A stretch of 64,000 nucleotides of DNA from Streptomyces cellostaticus (GCF_023630175.1 NZ_JALLIN010000006.1:1-64000); one strand, 5' to 3'; positions 1 to 9,381 are shown, counted from the stretch's first letter. The notes: generated by a model not told the origin, from the sequence alone. A program made the numbers and translations.

Positions 1-306
1 TCTGCGTCCAGGGACGCCCCCGGCAGAAGCCGACAAGCCATCACATCCGGCTCTCGGCAGGCGAACCACCCACCTCGGCACTTCTCAAAGACCCTGGTCG
101 AGAACATGCTGCCAATCGTCGTATTCATCAGCCTCGATTCGCCTGTGACCTGATCGGTCTGGCTGGTTCGACGACGGCTTGCCCTGTTTGTCCCGCTGGT
201 CGGTGCGGGGGGCCTTCGCGTGGCGCCGCGGGTGCGCCGGCTTCCACGGGGCCGGAATCCTGCTGGTCTGCTCCTTCCTGGTCCTTGTCGGGGTGGTGGC
301 CGACCG
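1..306. other. Non-coding stretch beside the IS1380-type transposase
   Basis: No convincing gene is seen. Short open frames here look like random high-GC frames. This stretch should hold one end of the insertion sequence whose transposase begins at 307, but I could not identify a terminal inverted repeat or target duplication by eye, so the element boundary is unassigned. Confidence 0.4.
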
Positions 307-1809
307 TCAGGTGAGGGCCGGAAGCTGATGGGCTCGCTGCCATGCGGTGGTGAAGGCTGTCGCCCAGGGCCAGGTCAGGTCGAGGTGGAGGGTGCGTCTA
401 CGGGCGTGGGAGGTGAGGCGGGCGGGCAGGTGGTACAGCTTCATGCGGATCGTCTCCGGCTCGGCGGCGGCGAGTTCGGGCTCGTCGTGCAGGAGGAGGA
501 GCCGCGTCCAGGCGTCGAGGTCGGCGGCGATCGTGGCGGCCAGTACCCAGGCGGCGTTGAGCTGCCAGGACTTGCTGGGCAGCAGCCCGAGGCCGAGCCG
601 CTTGATCGCTTCGACACGGTCCTCGACCTCGGCGTGATCACGGTAGAGGGCGTCGACGAACCACATCTGCCCGGAGCCCGGGACCCCGGAGAGCCCCTGG
701 TGGGCGGGGATGTTCGTGGCGACGATCTGGTAACGCCAGCCGGTGCGCTCCTCGAAGGCGGTCAGCTTCTTCAGATCCCGCCGCGAGGGCTTGACCCGGC
801 GCGCGATCAGCCGCATCCTGGTCGGCCAGCCGGTCAGGTCGCGCAGGCCGGTCAGCTCGGCGACCTGGTAGGAGACCATGCCGCCGTCGGGTCCCTTGAT
901 CTCGTGGACCTCGCCTTCCTGCCGCAGCGCGGCCGTCCACACCTTCTCCGGCGGCAGCGCGATGGCCTGCTCGTACGAGGCGTTGATCGCCCAGCCGGTC
1001 ACCCAGCGCACCCGGCGCCGACTGGTGGACAGACTCTGGAGATGGTCAAGGACCTCGTGGCTGAAGGCCGCGCCGTCGATCCGCACCAGCACCTTCGACC
1101 ACAACGGCAGCGGGAGCTGCCGAAACGCCGAGGCCAGGACGCTCTTGTGGTCGGCCACATCGTTGGGCGGGGCGTTGCCGGGCCGCAGAAGCATGGCAAC
1201 GCACTCGCGGGTGTTGGCCACCCAGGCCCCCAGCGGCATGTGGCCGAAGCTGCCCTTGAACGTGCCCGCCGCACCTTCCTTGGCGCTGGTGCAGGTGATG
1301 ATGGTCGCGTCGAGGTCGAGGACGTACCAGCCGGTCAGCTTGCGGCCGCACACCGCGATCCAGGGGAAACCGCCGGGGCGCAGAGCGAGCAGCGTCCACA
1401 CCACGCGGCGTATCACGGCGCGGGCGCGCTCGATGCGGGCCGCGACCGAGCCGTCGGTCGCTTCCAGAGCGCGGCGCAGGGTGCTGTCCGAGACCGGGCG
1501 GGGGAACAGGGCCCGCCAGTGGTACTGGAGTTGCTCGGCTTCCAGGATGTTCGTCGCGCCGAGCGCGATGGCGCAGGCCAGCGGGACCAGCGCCATGCCC
1601 CGGTCCCGCCAGCCGGGCCCGGGGCCCTTCGGCGGTGCCGCACTCAGCGCGGTGGCCAGGCCGACGCGGTCGGCGGCCTTCCGCAGCAGCACCACGCCCG
1701 CATGGCCGATCAGGTTCTTGCCGTCGGCCCGCACGGCAAGCCGGTGATCCCATTCGGTGGCCTGCACCTGTCGGGTGTCTCTCCTCTGCGACGGCTTTGA
1801 TCTCAGCAA
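307..1809 (-). mobile_element. IS1380-family transposase
   Basis: A 500-codon frame encoding a DDE transposase that resembles the IS1380 family. Recognisable parts are the N-terminal stretch reading EWDHRLAVRADGKNLIG, a central YVLDLDATI segment holding a catalytic aspartate, and a C-terminal YRDHAEVEDRVEAIK segment typical of the last catalytic block. Length fits the family (about 450-500 aa). The first ATG is at 1809; a GTG at 1767, just before the conserved start of the family, is an alternative that gives about 486 aa. The frame is intact, so the enzyme may be active. Terminal repeats were not found, so only the transposase and not the whole element is delimited. Confidence 0.85.
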
Positions 1810-2168
1810 TCAGATCATCGCCGAGCACCCAGGAGCCGAATGCCGGCAGTCACACCCACCCGAGCGGTCCTGCGAAGCCTGCGAAAGCCGAGCGGGCAGG
1901 ACACAGAGCCGATAGGGCCCCGCGCGGCGAGTCCTCTGCAGGAGTGGGGGACTCTGCTGCGCAACTACCCGGCGTGATGACACCGTGCCGACACGGCCCC
2001 CGGAGTTCTGCCTGGAAGCAGACAGGACGGGCCCGGCCGAGCCCCTGGAGACACGGCGCGTGACCGCCGGCAGAATTGAGCAGCAGAGTCGTGGGGACCG
2101 TGATTCAGGGCGCGGCCGGGTGCTCGGCACCCGTGCCGTGCGGCAGAGGAGCTGGCTACGCTGGGAGG
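1810..2168. other. Intergenic stretch, probable IS end and leaderless promoter
   Basis: No gene is supported. The right end of the IS1380-type element must lie here, but no matching inverted repeat could be recognised. Just before the next gene a TACGCT hexamer (2157-2162) sits 6 nt upstream of the ATG at 2169, which is the usual spacing of a -10 box for leaderless transcription in Streptomyces. No good -35 box was seen. Confidence 0.35.
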
Positions 2169-2807
2169 ATGAACTCCGCCGTATCCCCGTTCTCTGGTCC
2201 CGCCGACGAGGAGGACGCGCTGCGGGCGCTGCTCGCGTTGTACCTCCAGACCTACGAAGCCTCCGAGATACGGGCGGCCTACCGCACGCTCGGCAGTCCC
2301 CGGGTCGAGGTGGACGGCCTCGACGAGGAGATCCGTAGTGCGATCCTGCGCGAGTACGGGAGCCACGGCGGAGCGGAGAGCGATCCACGATGGGCCGTCG
2401 AACGCATCTGCGCGGCCCTTCCCCCGCCACCCGATCAGGGCGAGCAACTGCGCCGGGCGACGACAGCGCTCGCCGCCGCGGACCTCGCTCCGGAGCCGCC
2501 CGTGAGCTGCGGCGAGGAACGGGGTACGGGGCGGGGTACCTTCCACCTCATCAGGCACCGGCAGGGCGCGGTCGAGGTGAGCACGCTCGGCCGGTTCGTG
2601 TGCGGCAACGACGGCTCCGACACGTTTCTGTGGCGGTGGTCGAACGATCACGACGTCACGGCGGCGCGCGCGGCGTTCGAATCGGCCGGATTCCGCTGGG
2701 TGGACCGGGACCTCGGCTCGATCGAGGTGTCCGGCCTCAGCGTCTACTCCTTCGGCAGGCGTGAGCCGCTCTCCGTGGGACAACTGCTCTTCTACTGGCA
2801 GTCTTAG
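2169..2807 (+). CDS. Hypothetical protein, 212 aa
   Basis: A single open frame of 212 codons with typical Streptomyces codon use. It has no signal peptide or membrane segment and is probably cytosolic. I chose the ATG at 2169 over the in-frame ATG at 2076 because the extra 31 residues look non-coding and because a TACGCT -10-like box lies 6 nt upstream, suggesting a leaderless message; a GGGAGG run abuts the ATG and is too close to act as a normal ribosome site. The N-terminal half (residues 10-60) looks helical and the C-terminal half is rich in Trp and aromatic residues with a beta-like pattern. I do not recognise the family. It stands alone between an insertion sequence and gene fragments. 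Confidence 0.6.
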   Translation: MNSAVSPFSGPADEEDALRALLALYLQTYEASEIRAAYRTLGSPRVEVDGLDEEIRSAILREYGSHGGAESDPRWAVERICAALPPPPDQGEQLRRATTALAAADLAPEPPVSCGEERGTGRGTFHLIRHRQGAVEVSTLGRFVCGNDGSDTFLWRWSNDHDVTAARAAFESAGFRWVDRDLGSIEVSGLSVYSFGRREPLSVGQLLFYWQS

Positions 2808-2814
2808 CTCTCCG

Positions 2815-3020
2815 GCCGGACTTCTGGATCCAAGCGGCCGGGGTTCCGGTCAGGGTCCCGCTGGCGGTGACGTCGTGCCGTTCGTCGTTGTTCTTGGTGA
2901 CGCCGAAGTCCAGGACCGTCGTGGAAGCGCCGGCAGGGAGGATGAAGTCGGACGGCTCGACTACAGGGGCCGCCTGGTTCGGCGGGCGGACTCCGTCGAG
3001 GCGGGACTCACCGCGCGGGT
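2815..3020 (-). pseudogene. Fragment of a beta-rich (secreted-type) protein
   Basis: On the minus strand one frame reads like the tail of a beta-sandwich protein, including FILPAGASTTVLDFGVTKNN and TASGTLTGTPAAWIQKS. It lacks a start, a signal sequence and a natural stop, and the same frame runs on into the antisense of the neighbouring gene. I read it as a relic of a larger gene rather than a functional one. The family is not identified. Confidence 0.25.
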
Positions 3021-3035
3021 CCACGGCTTGTGCCA

Positions 3036-3170
3036 GGAGCCGATCGTCATGTCGTCGACCAGACGGCCGTGGCGCGGGACCTGGAGGACCTCGACACCCT
3101 CAAGACCTTCGACCAGGTCCGTTCCCCGGCGCGGTCAGCCCTGCTGAACCACCCGGTGGCCGGGGAGCGC
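3036..3170 (+). pseudogene. Possible ArsR-like helix-turn-helix fragment
   Basis: One plus-strand frame contains RDLEDLDTLKTFDQVRSPAR, which resembles the N-terminal helix of Streptomyces ArsR-like winged-helix regulators (pattern: L-x-D-x-D-T-L-K-A-L-x-x-P-x-R). The similarity fades after about 35 residues and nothing downstream in the frame looks like the rest of such a domain. It is best treated as a decayed stump, and could be chance. Confidence 0.2.
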
Positions 3171-3445
3171 TCCGGGTCGGAGGCCCACCGCCCTGCGAGG
3201 CGATACCCGCCGGCCCCGCCCACCGCGCTTGCCGACAGTGATCGGGCCGGGGCGCCGCCGAAGGCCGCGGAGACGGCCTGCTTGAGGCGCCGAATGTACC
3301 TGGGCAACGAGAACGGGGCGATGTAGAGCTTGGCAGCGATCCGCTCGGCCGCCATGGCGGCCTCGGGGGCGTCGCAGGTTCATCGGACCTGCGGGGCATT
3401 CCGGGGCGCGAGGGCGTTCGTTACCGAAACAGAACTCGGAATCCC

Positions 3446-3474
3446 TTCCGAAAGTTTTGTTTTTGTGATATTCT
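3446..3474 (+). promoter_or_regulatory. Candidate promoter of the methyltransferase gene
   Basis: This is an unusually AT-rich patch for the window. A TATTCT hexamer (3469-3474) could be a -10 box, with TTCCGA (3446-3451) at 17-bp spacing as a weak -35. It lies about 30 bp before the methyltransferase start. Confidence 0.35.
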
Positions 3475-3506
3475 GTCAAATTGCTGGATTAGTGTCCGGC
3501 ATCATG

Positions 3507-4376
3507 ATGAACAAGGGACAGCCCAGCCAGACAGCTCTCATGTCGGCCGCAGCACGCGCGGCGCACCTCCTCGTCGACGAGACTCCCTCGATCTTCGCCG
3601 ACACCCTGGCGCAGACCTTCCTGGGTGAGCGTGCTGAAGAACTCCTCGGCTACCACCGGTCCTATGGTGGGCACCCCGTCCTGTCCGGCGCGCGGACGAC
3701 GGCCGTTACCCGCAGCCGCTACACCGAGGACCGACTGGCCGAGCTGGCCGGCCGGGGTGTCGACCAGTACGTGATCCTCGGTGCGGGGCTGGACTCCTTC
3801 GCCTACCGATCTGAACTGACCGACCGTGTACGGGTATTCGAGGTGGACGAACCGGCGACCCAGCACTGGAAGCGGGCGCTGCTGGTGGAGACGGGGACGA
3901 CTGTGCCACCGTCCGTCTCCTTCGTCCCGGTCGACTTCGAGAAGGAGTCCGCCCGGTCACTTACCGATCACCTCGTGCGGGCAGGCTTTGATCCGGGCCG
4001 ACCCTCGCTGGTCGGTTGGCTCGGGGTCACGATGTACCTGACCTCGGAGGCGATCAGGCAGACCCTGGCCGTCATCAGCGGCTTCGCACCCGGCACAGAG
4101 CTCATCGTGGAGCACCTCCTCCCGGCCGGACTCCGAGACGAGGCGGGTCAGTCATATGCGGGCTTGGTCATGGCGGCGGCGGCCGCGCAGGGCGAGCCCT
4201 GGCAAACGTTCCTCAGCATCGAGCAGATGGACGTTCTCCTGCTTGAGCACCGACTCCAGCCGATCGAGTACGCCCGGCAACGCGAGGCGATCAACCCTGC
4301 GGAGTGGGAACGTACCGACGCGCTCCGCCCGTTCGAGTTGTCCGTCCTCGCCCGTGCGAGCGTACCCACCCGCTAG
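3507..4376 (+). CDS. Class I SAM-dependent methyltransferase (TIGR00027/LCM-like)
   Basis: A 289-residue protein of the leucine-carboxyl-methyltransferase-like family common in actinobacteria, usually annotated as putative SAM-dependent O-methyltransferase. The SAM-binding part is visible as QYVILGAGLDSFAYR (about residues 88-102), followed by the acidic strand end VFEVDEPATQHWK, and later GWLGVTMYLTSEAI. Family members methylate small carboxylic acids or hydroxyls, but the substrate cannot be told from sequence. Two adjacent ATGs (3504, 3507) are possible starts; neither has a strong ribosome site. The upstream DNA is AT-rich compared with the rest of the window, consistent with acquired DNA. 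It is a lone gene between fragments and an IS256 stump. Confidence 0.8.
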   Translation: MNKGQPSQTALMSAAARAAHLLVDETPSIFADTLAQTFLGERAEELLGYHRSYGGHPVLSGARTTAVTRSRYTEDRLAELAGRGVDQYVILGAGLDSFAYRSELTDRVRVFEVDEPATQHWKRALLVETGTTVPPSVSFVPVDFEKESARSLTDHLVRAGFDPGRPSLVGWLGVTMYLTSEAIRQTLAVISGFAPGTELIVEHLLPAGLRDEAGQSYAGLVMAAAAAQGEPWQTFLSIEQMDVLLLEHRLQPIEYARQREAINPAEWERTDALRPFELSVLARASVPTR

Positions 4377-4440
4377 GCGGTCCCAGCCCGGCAGGCCGAG
4401 CCGCCAGTTGATCGGATCAGGTAACGGAGGAGGAAGTCAC

Positions 4441-4640
4441 TCACCTGCGTTTGCGTCCCTGACCGGTGGGGTCGAGGCTCATGACGGCCATGTAGACGCA
4501 TTTGAGGGCTGCGGCCTCGTTCGGGAAGTGCCCGCGGGCCCGGATGGCTTTCCGTATGCGAGCGTTGACCGACTCGATCGCGTTGGTGGTGCAGGCGACG
4601 CGGCGGATCTCGGCGTCGAACTGGAGGAAGGGCACGAACT
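4441..4640 (-). pseudogene. IS256-family transposase, C-terminal remnant
   Basis: About 65 codons matching the end of IS256-type (Mutator-like) transposases: EFVPFLQFDAEIRR, then TTNAIESVNARIRKA, RARGHFPNEAAALKC and SLDPTG. The frame stops at 4441, where family members normally run on with a Trp and about 20 more residues, and everything upstream of EFVPFL is missing. Only a stump remains, joined almost directly to a nitroreductase fragment. Confidence 0.8.
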
Positions 4641-4652
4641 CGGCCCGAGAGC

Positions 4653-4772
4653 AGACCGTACGGCCTGAAGGCGGTGGAACCGCCACGGCTGCGCGTTGTG
4701 CAGGGACGGCGTGGCCGTCGCGTCGTGGACCAGGGTCGTCACCGTCTCCTGGGTGAGTGATGGCGTCGACAC
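4653..4772 (-). pseudogene. Acg-type nitroreductase, N-terminal remnant
   Basis: A GTG at 4772 with a good AGGGGAG ribosome site six bases upstream opens a frame reading TVTTLVHDATATPSLHNAQP followed by WRF, the hallmark N-terminus of the Acg family of nitroreductases, flavin-fold proteins linked to the DosR/DevR dormancy response in mycobacteria. The match stops after about 38 residues, where the IS256 stump begins. I infer an insertion and deletion removed the rest. It borders the pyruvate formate-lyase operon, so it was probably part of the same dormancy island. Confidence 0.65.
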
Positions 4773-4914
4773 CGAATACTCCCCTGCGGGCTCCCCCGGG
4801 GCCCTGGGCGCGTTTCCGGCCCCCGCACCTCCAGGGTGCCACCGCCGCCCGGCCTTCGAGCGGCTTTCCGGTAACTCGCCCGGCCGTGGCATGCCTCCTG
4901 TTCACAGGGACCGC

Positions 4915-5661
4915 TCACAGGGCCCGCAGCCCGTGCTCCCGGAACTGCTCCCGCACCCTCTCCGTCAGCTCTGGGTCCGGCGTGGGTGTGTCACGCAGGG
5001 GGAAGGGGATGCCCAGCGCTTCGTACTTGTGGGCGCCGAGCTTGTGGAACGGCAGGACATCGACCCGGTCGACGTTGCCCAGCCCGGCGAGGAAGGCGCC
5101 GAGGCCGTCGACGGCCGCCGGGTCGTCGGTCCAGCCGGGGACGAGGACGTAGCGGATCCACACAGGCACGCCGAGCCGGTCCAGACGGGTGGCGAAGCTG
5201 AGTGTGGGGGCGAGGTCGCCGCCGGTCAACTTCCGATAGGTGCGGACGTCGAAGGACTTGATGTCCAGCAGGACCAGGTCGGTGTCGGCGAGCAGTTCGT
5301 CACTCGCGCGGGCACCGAGAAAGCCGGAGGTGTCCAGGGCGGTGTGCAGGCCGAGTTCCTTGCAGCGGCGGAAGATCGCGGCCGTGAAGGCGGGCTGGAG
5401 GAGGGCCTCGCCGCCGGTGAGGGTCACTCCCCCGCCCGCGGTGGTGATGAAGATCCGGTACTTCTCGATCTCGGTCATCACCTCGTCGACGCATGTCTGC
5501 TTGCCGACGCGCATGTGCCAGGTGTCCGGGTTCGCGCAGTACAGGCAGCGCAGTGGGCAGCCGGAGAGGAAGAGCACGAACCGGGTCCCGGGACCGTCCA
5601 CTCCCGTGGACAGGTCCCAGGAGTGGATTCGGCCCGTCACCGGCTCGACGGTCGTGTTCAC
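4915..5661 (-). CDS. pflA: Pyruvate formate-lyase activating enzyme
   Basis: A 248-aa radical-SAM activase, essentially the same length as E. coli PflA (246 aa). The cluster motif C-x3-C-x2-C is at Cys35, Cys39 and Cys42 ([10 protein letters not shown]); the GGG/GGE region reads [20 protein letters not shown] and a VLLDIKS strand follow. It uses S-adenosylmethionine and a [4Fe-4S] cluster to install the glycyl radical on the lyase encoded just upstream. I chose the GTG at 5661 because it overlaps the stop of pflB (GTGA), indicating translational coupling. A longer upstream frame is only the shadow of pflB. The enzyme should be oxygen-sensitive. Confidence 0.93.
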   Translation of the reverse strand: MNTTVEPVTGRIHSWDLSTGVDGPGTRFVLFLSGCPLRCLYCANPDTWHMRVGKQTCVDEVMTEIEKYRIFITTAGGGVTLTGGEALLQPAFTAAIFRRCKELGLHTALDTSGFLGARASDELLADTDLVLLDIKSFDVRTYRKLTGGDLAPTLSFATRLDRLGVPVWIRYVLVPGWTDDPAAVDGLGAFLAGLGNVDRVDVLPFHKLGAHKYEALGIPFPLRDTPTPDPELTERVREQFREHGLRAL

Positions 5662-7919
5662 AGCGATCCGTGGAAGGTACGGCTGATCACGTCGAGCTGC
5701 TGCTCGCGGGTCAGGCGGACGAAGTTGACGGCGTATCCGGATACCCGGACCGTCAGCTCCGGATACTTCTCCGGGTGTTCCATGGCGTCCTCGAGCGTCG
5801 CGCGGTCCAGGACGTTGACGTTCATGTGGAAGCCACCGGAGGCCATGTAGGCGTCGAGGATGCCGGCCAGGTGCGCGGCGCGCTCGGCCGGGTCGTGGCC
5901 GAGGGCCTCGGGCGTGATCGTCGTCGTGAGCGAGATGCCGTCGCGAGCCTGCTCGTAGGGCAGCTTGGCCACCGAGAGGGCGGAGGCGGCCACCCCGTGC
6001 CGATCCCGGCCGTTCATCGGGTTGGCTCCGGGTGCGAAGGGCTGTCCGGCGCGGCGGCCGTCGGGGGTGTTGCCGGTGTGCTTGCCGTAGACGACGTTGG
6101 AGGTGATGGTCAGGACGGACTGGGTGTGCTCGGCGTTCCGGTACGTGGGGTGCCTGCGCACTTTCGCCATGAACGACTCCACCAGGTCGGCCGCGATGGC
6201 GTCGGCCCGGTCGTCGTTGTTGCCGTACGCCGGGTACTCGCCCTCGACCTCGTAGTCGACAGCCAGGCCGGTCGCGTCCCGGACGACCCTCACACGCGCG
6301 TGCTTGACGGCCGAGAGACTGTCCGCCGCCACAGAGAGGCCGGCGATGCCGCAAGCCATGAAGCGGTGCACCGGGTGGTCGTGCAGCGCCATCTCGATGC
6401 GCTCGTAGGCGTACTTGTCGTGCATGTAGTGGATGACGTTCAGCGCGTTGACGTACGTGGTCGCCAGCCAGTCGAGCATGTGGTCGTACGCCGCCCTCAG
6501 TTGCTCGTAGTCCAGGTACTCCCGGGTCAGCGCGGGCGCCTCCGGGGCGATCTGCTCGCCGGTCATCTCGTCCCGGCCGCCGTTGATCGCGTACAGCAGG
6601 GCCTTGGCGAGGTTGACGCGGGCGCCGAAGAACTGCATCTGCCTGCCGACCGCCATCGCGGAGACGCAGCAGGCGATCGCGGTGTCATCGCCGGTGCGCG
6701 GGCGCATCAGCTCGTCGGACTCGTACTGGATGGCGCTGGTGTCGATGGAGACCTGGGCGCAGAACCGCTTGAAGCCCTCGGGCAAGCGTGGCGACCACAG
6801 CACGGTGAGGTTCGGCTCGGGGGCCGGGCCCAGGTTGTACAGGGTCTGCAGGAAGCGGAAGGAGGTGCGGGTGACCAGCGGGCGGCCATCGGTGCCGATG
6901 CCGCCGATGGACTCCGTCACCCAGGTCGGGTCGCCGGAGAACAGGGCGTCGTACTCGGGGGTGCGCAGGAACCGTACGATCCGCAGTTTGATCACGAAGT
7001 CGTCGATCAGCTCCTGGGCGCGGACCTCGTCGATGGTCCCCTCGTCCAGGTCCCGCTGGAGGTAGACGTCGAGGAAGGTGGAAGTGCGGCCCAGCGACAT
7101 CGCGGCACCGTTCTGCTCCTTCACCGCCGCCAGAAAGCCGAGGTAGAGCCACTGCACGGCCTCGCGGGCGGTGGCGGCGGGACGGGAGACGTCGCAGCCG
7201 TACGAGGCGGCCATCCGCGCCAGTTCGCCCAACGCCCTTATCTGCTCAGCCAGTTCCTCGCGGTCGCGGATGACGTCCGGGCTGGAGGGCCGGGTGTCCA
7301 GCCGAGCCCGTTCGGCCCGCTTGGCCTCGATCAGCCGATCCGTGCCGTAGAGCGCGACGCGCCGGTAGTCGCCGATGATCCGGCCGCGGCCGTAGGCATC
7401 CGGGAGCCCGGTGATGACGCCCGCCTTGCGGGCGGCCCGCATCTCGGGGGTGTAGGCGTCGAAGACACCGTCGTTGTGGGTCTTGCGGTAGGAGCCGAAG
7501 ACGCGCGTCACGAACGGGTCGGGCTTGTAGCCGTATGCCTTCAGGCCGTTCTCGACCATCCGCAGGCCGCCGTTGGGCATGATCGCCCGCCTGAGCGGGG
7601 CGTCGGTCTGCAGGCCGACGATCAGTTCCCGTTCGCGGTCGATGTAGCCCGGCCGGTGCGAGGTGATGGTGGACGGCAGGCCCGTGTCGACCTCGAGGAT
7701 GCCCCGGCGCCGCTCCTCGGGGAACAGAGCGGCGACCTTGCCCCAGACGGCGAGCGTGCGCTCGGTCGGGCCGGCCAGAAACGCGGAATCGCCTTCGTAG
7801 GGTGTGTAGCTGGCCTGGATGAAGTCGCGTACGTCGATCTGGTCCCGCCAGTGGGAACCGGCGAAGCCTCGCCATGCCTCGGTCGTCACCGGGGGTCCAG
7901 CTGTCACCGTTGCCGTCAT
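5658..7919 (-). CDS. pflB: Formate C-acetyltransferase (pyruvate formate-lyase)
   Basis: A 753-aa glycyl-radical enzyme that splits pyruvate and CoA into acetyl-CoA and formate. All key residues are present: the adjacent Cys417-Cys418 pair (AIACCVSAM) and the radical glycine Gly728 in RVSGYAVNF near the C-terminus, followed by [16 protein letters not shown]. Length matches E. coli PflB (760 aa). The ATG at 7919 has a GGGAG site 9 nt upstream; the longer frame upstream is not conserved-looking. It is transcribed with pflA. No formate channel or formate dehydrogenase is nearby. A 5-4-5 inverted repeat lies 122 bp upstream. An intact glycyl-radical enzyme is notable in an organism normally viewed as a strict aerobe. 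Confidence 0.95.
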   Translation of the reverse strand: MTATVTAGPPVTTEAWRGFAGSHWRDQIDVRDFIQASYTPYEGDSAFLAGPTERTLAVWGKVAALFPEERRRGILEVDTGLPSTITSHRPGYIDRERELIVGLQTDAPLRRAIMPNGGLRMVENGLKAYGYKPDPFVTRVFGSYRKTHNDGVFDAYTPEMRAARKAGVITGLPDAYGRGRIIGDYRRVALYGTDRLIEAKRAERARLDTRPSSPDVIRDREELAEQIRALGELARMAASYGCDVSRPAATAREAVQWLYLGFLAAVKEQNGAAMSLGRTSTFLDVYLQRDLDEGTIDEVRAQELIDDFVIKLRIVRFLRTPEYDALFSGDPTWVTESIGGIGTDGRPLVTRTSFRFLQTLYNLGPAPEPNLTVLWSPRLPEGFKRFCAQVSIDTSAIQYESDELMRPRTGDDTAIACCVSAMAVGRQMQFFGARVNLAKALLYAINGGRDEMTGEQIAPEAPALTREYLDYEQLRAAYDHMLDWLATTYVNALNVIHYMHDKYAYERIEMALHDHPVHRFMACGIAGLSVAADSLSAVKHARVRVVRDATGLAVDYEVEGEYPAYGNNDDRADAIAADLVESFMAKVRRHPTYRNAEHTQSVLTITSNVVYGKHTGNTPDGRRAGQPFAPGANPMNGRDRHGVAASALSVAKLPYEQARDGISLTTTITPEALGHDPAERAAHLAGILDAYMASGGFHMNVNVLDRATLEDAMEHPEKYPELTVRVSGYAVNFVRLTREQQLDVISRTFHGSL

Positions 7920-8040
7920 GGCCGGTCTCTCCCTCACTCTGCACGCAGGATCTCTGCACCTTCGATGTTCGTCGCCCGCGACGCCCGCGAGGAGGGCCTC
8001 TCGACTTAGCCCGTGCCCGCCATCCGTCCCTCGCCCGGCT

Positions 8041-8054
8041 GGGCCGTTGGGCCC
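8041..8054. promoter_or_regulatory. 5-4-5 inverted repeat upstream of pflB (DevR/OsdR-like box)
   Basis: GGGCCGTTGGGCCC is a perfect GGGCC-4-GGCCC palindrome 122 bp upstream of the pflB start. The same layout recurs before doxX, the stress-protein/flavohemoglobin pair and oleate hydratase. It has the size and symmetry of the boxes bound by NarL-type dormancy regulators (DevR in mycobacteria, OsdR in Streptomyces). The assignment to such a regulator is inference. Confidence 0.5.
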
Positions 8055-8153
8055 TGACGCGGGGCACCGGTTCACCCGGCAACTCGTGGCAGGAACAGCT
8101 GTGGCGCCCCCGCCGGCGAGCGAAGGCGCCGCAGCCGGACGGACCCGCGGCCC

Positions 8154-8774
8154 TCACAGGAGCCAGCGGTTGCGGCTGACGAAGGGCAGCCGTGACCATG
8201 CCTTGCCCAGGCCCCAGGTGGCGCCGGCGCCCGCGGCCGCGAGGGCGATGAGGACGACGGCGTAGATGAGGTGGTAGTCGGCGAACGGGTTGGTCGACAT
8301 GCTCGCCGAGCCATCGGACAGGTGCTGGGCCGGCGGCCACTCCGCGATCCACATCAGCGCCATCATCAGCGTGCCGGCGACCGCCGCGAGCCGCAGGCCG
8401 ATGCCGGCGATCAGGGCGAGACCGATGCCGAGCAGGCCGAGCATGAACAGCCAGTCGGCCCAAGTGGCCCCGGCCCAGTCGTGGAAGGTGGATTCCATCG
8501 GCCCGACGGCCACACCGCCGAGGAAGCCCTTGGTGGGTGAGCCGCCGTCGATCCAGCCGTTGCCGGACTGGGTGGCGTAGCCGAAGCCGAAGGTCTTGTC
8601 CAGGAACGCCCACAGGAAGACGAACCCGGTCAGCAGGCGCAGACCGGCGAATGCGTACGCCTGGGTGGCCACCGCCGCGGTCGTCACCTCGCCGGACGCG
8701 GGCGCCGTCCCGCTCCGGCGCAGGGACGGGAAGCGGAATCCCAGAGGCCGGTGGGGGTGGTTGTGCACTGCCAT
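8154..8774 (-). CDS. DoxX-like integral membrane protein
   Basis: A 206-aa protein with about four hydrophobic helices: roughly residues 41-65, 100-125, 128-150 and 175-195. The sequence RLLTGFVFLWAFLDKTFGFG and a central GLLGIGLALIAGIGLRLAA segment resemble the DoxX/DoxD family of quinone-linked membrane proteins. Family members have been tied to thiosulfate:quinone oxidation or redox stress, but the exact role here is unknown. The ATG at 8774 was chosen for its AAAGGGA site at good spacing; an ATG nine bases upstream would sit on that site. Two box-like repeats lie 93-127 bp upstream, suggesting control with the neighbouring anaerobic genes. Confidence 0.8.
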   Translation of the reverse strand: MAVHNHPHRPLGFRFPSLRRSGTAPASGEVTTAAVATQAYAFAGLRLLTGFVFLWAFLDKTFGFGYATQSGNGWIDGGSPTKGFLGGVAVGPMESTFHDWAGATWADWLFMLGLLGIGLALIAGIGLRLAAVAGTLMMALMWIAEWPPAQHLSDGSASMSTNPFADYHLIYAVVLIALAAAGAGATWGLGKAWSRLPFVSRNRWLL

Positions 8775-8866
8775 GATGCTCATCCCTTTCGAGGGGTGTG
8801 ACACACAGGATGGGGTCGACTTCTCGTTGCGCCTTCAATGTCCCGCGTCGCTCACGCCTGTCGGAG

Positions 8867-8901
8867 GGGCTGCAAGGCCCGGGCAGCGGACCGAACGTCC
8901 C
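8867..8901. promoter_or_regulatory. Two box-like inverted repeats upstream of doxX
   Basis: GGGCTGCAAGGCCC (8867-8880) and GGACCGAACGTCCC (8888-8901) each fit the 5-4-5 pattern with one mismatched pair. Their starts are 21 bp apart, two helical turns, as is common for paired DevR-type sites. They lie 93 bp upstream of the doxX start. Confidence 0.45.
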
Positions 8902-8928
8902 GCTTCCCGGGCCCTGTTGGCATCGGGT

Positions 8929-9100
8929 TCAGCCGTCCCAGGACCAGTCGGCGACCTCCGGCAGGTCGACGCAGTGGACGCGGATCCACTCGCGGTGGCA
9001 CAGCCGGGCGTCCTCCATCCGCCGGTGTACGGTCGCGGCGCGCACCGCGAGGCCGGGGACGCGGTCGATGACATCTTCGCGCTGTGCGTCGGCTGCTGAA
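8929..9100 (-). pseudogene. Phosphoketolase, C-terminal remnant
   Basis: A minus-strand frame ending at the stop at 8929 reads DVIDRVPGLAVRAATVHRRM, then EDARLCHREWIRVH and DLPEVADWSW. This is the typical C-terminal tail of xylulose-5-phosphate/fructose-6-phosphate phosphoketolase (VIDRVP, then an acidic PE-x-x-x-W-x-W ending). Only about 55 of the usual 790 residues remain; upstream the frame loses all similarity. A phosphoketolase would make acetyl phosphate from sugar phosphates, which fits the fermentative theme of this island. The missing part was probably removed when the recombinase-bearing element to the right arrived. Confidence 0.65.
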
Positions 9101-9305
9101 GGACCATGCCGCGACCGTCGTACTCGGAGAGAGCGGCGGGACCCGCCCCCGCCTTGTCGCCGATGGCGAGCGCCCGATGTTCTGGGACAAGGTCAAGGAC
9201 GACTACAAGGGGCCCGGCGGAAGCCGGACGGCCGGACGCTACCGCGCACACGAGTTCCGTGCGGATGCCGACCGCCGCATGCTCTACCTGGAAGAGCACT
9301 GCTAA
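9084..9305 (+). CDS. Small ORF of unknown function (doubtful)
   Basis: A 73-codon frame whose last 45 residues, MFWDKVKDDYKGPGG onward to a TAA stop, look protein-like and charged. No family is recognised. The start is uncertain (ATG at 9084 or the internal ATG near 9177), there is no clear ribosome site, and the 5' part overlaps the phosphoketolase stump on the other strand. It may be a gene fragment. Confidence 0.25.
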   Translation: MRRLLKDHAATVVLGESGGTRPRLVADGERPMFWDKVKDDYKGPGGSRTAGRYRAHEFRADADRRMLYLEEHC

Positions 9306-9381
9306 CAGCGGGACGAGTCATGCCCGTACGAGGATCCGAATCCCCACCCGGCTTTGAGTCGGCTCGCCCTTCGACCAGCCG

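Noticed and set aside
220..1800. Long plus-strand open frame opposite the transposase
   Set aside because: It is rich in Gly, Arg, Pro and Ala and mirrors the codon bias of the real minus-strand transposase; it is an antisense shadow.
1..2168. Terminal inverted repeats of the IS1380-type element
   Set aside because: I looked for matching ends on both sides of the transposase and found no convincing pair, so no element boundaries are given.
4791..4812. GGGCCC-rich sequence upstream of the nitroreductase stump as a 5-4-5 box
   Set aside because: The arms do not pair at the right spacing; only general GC-richness.
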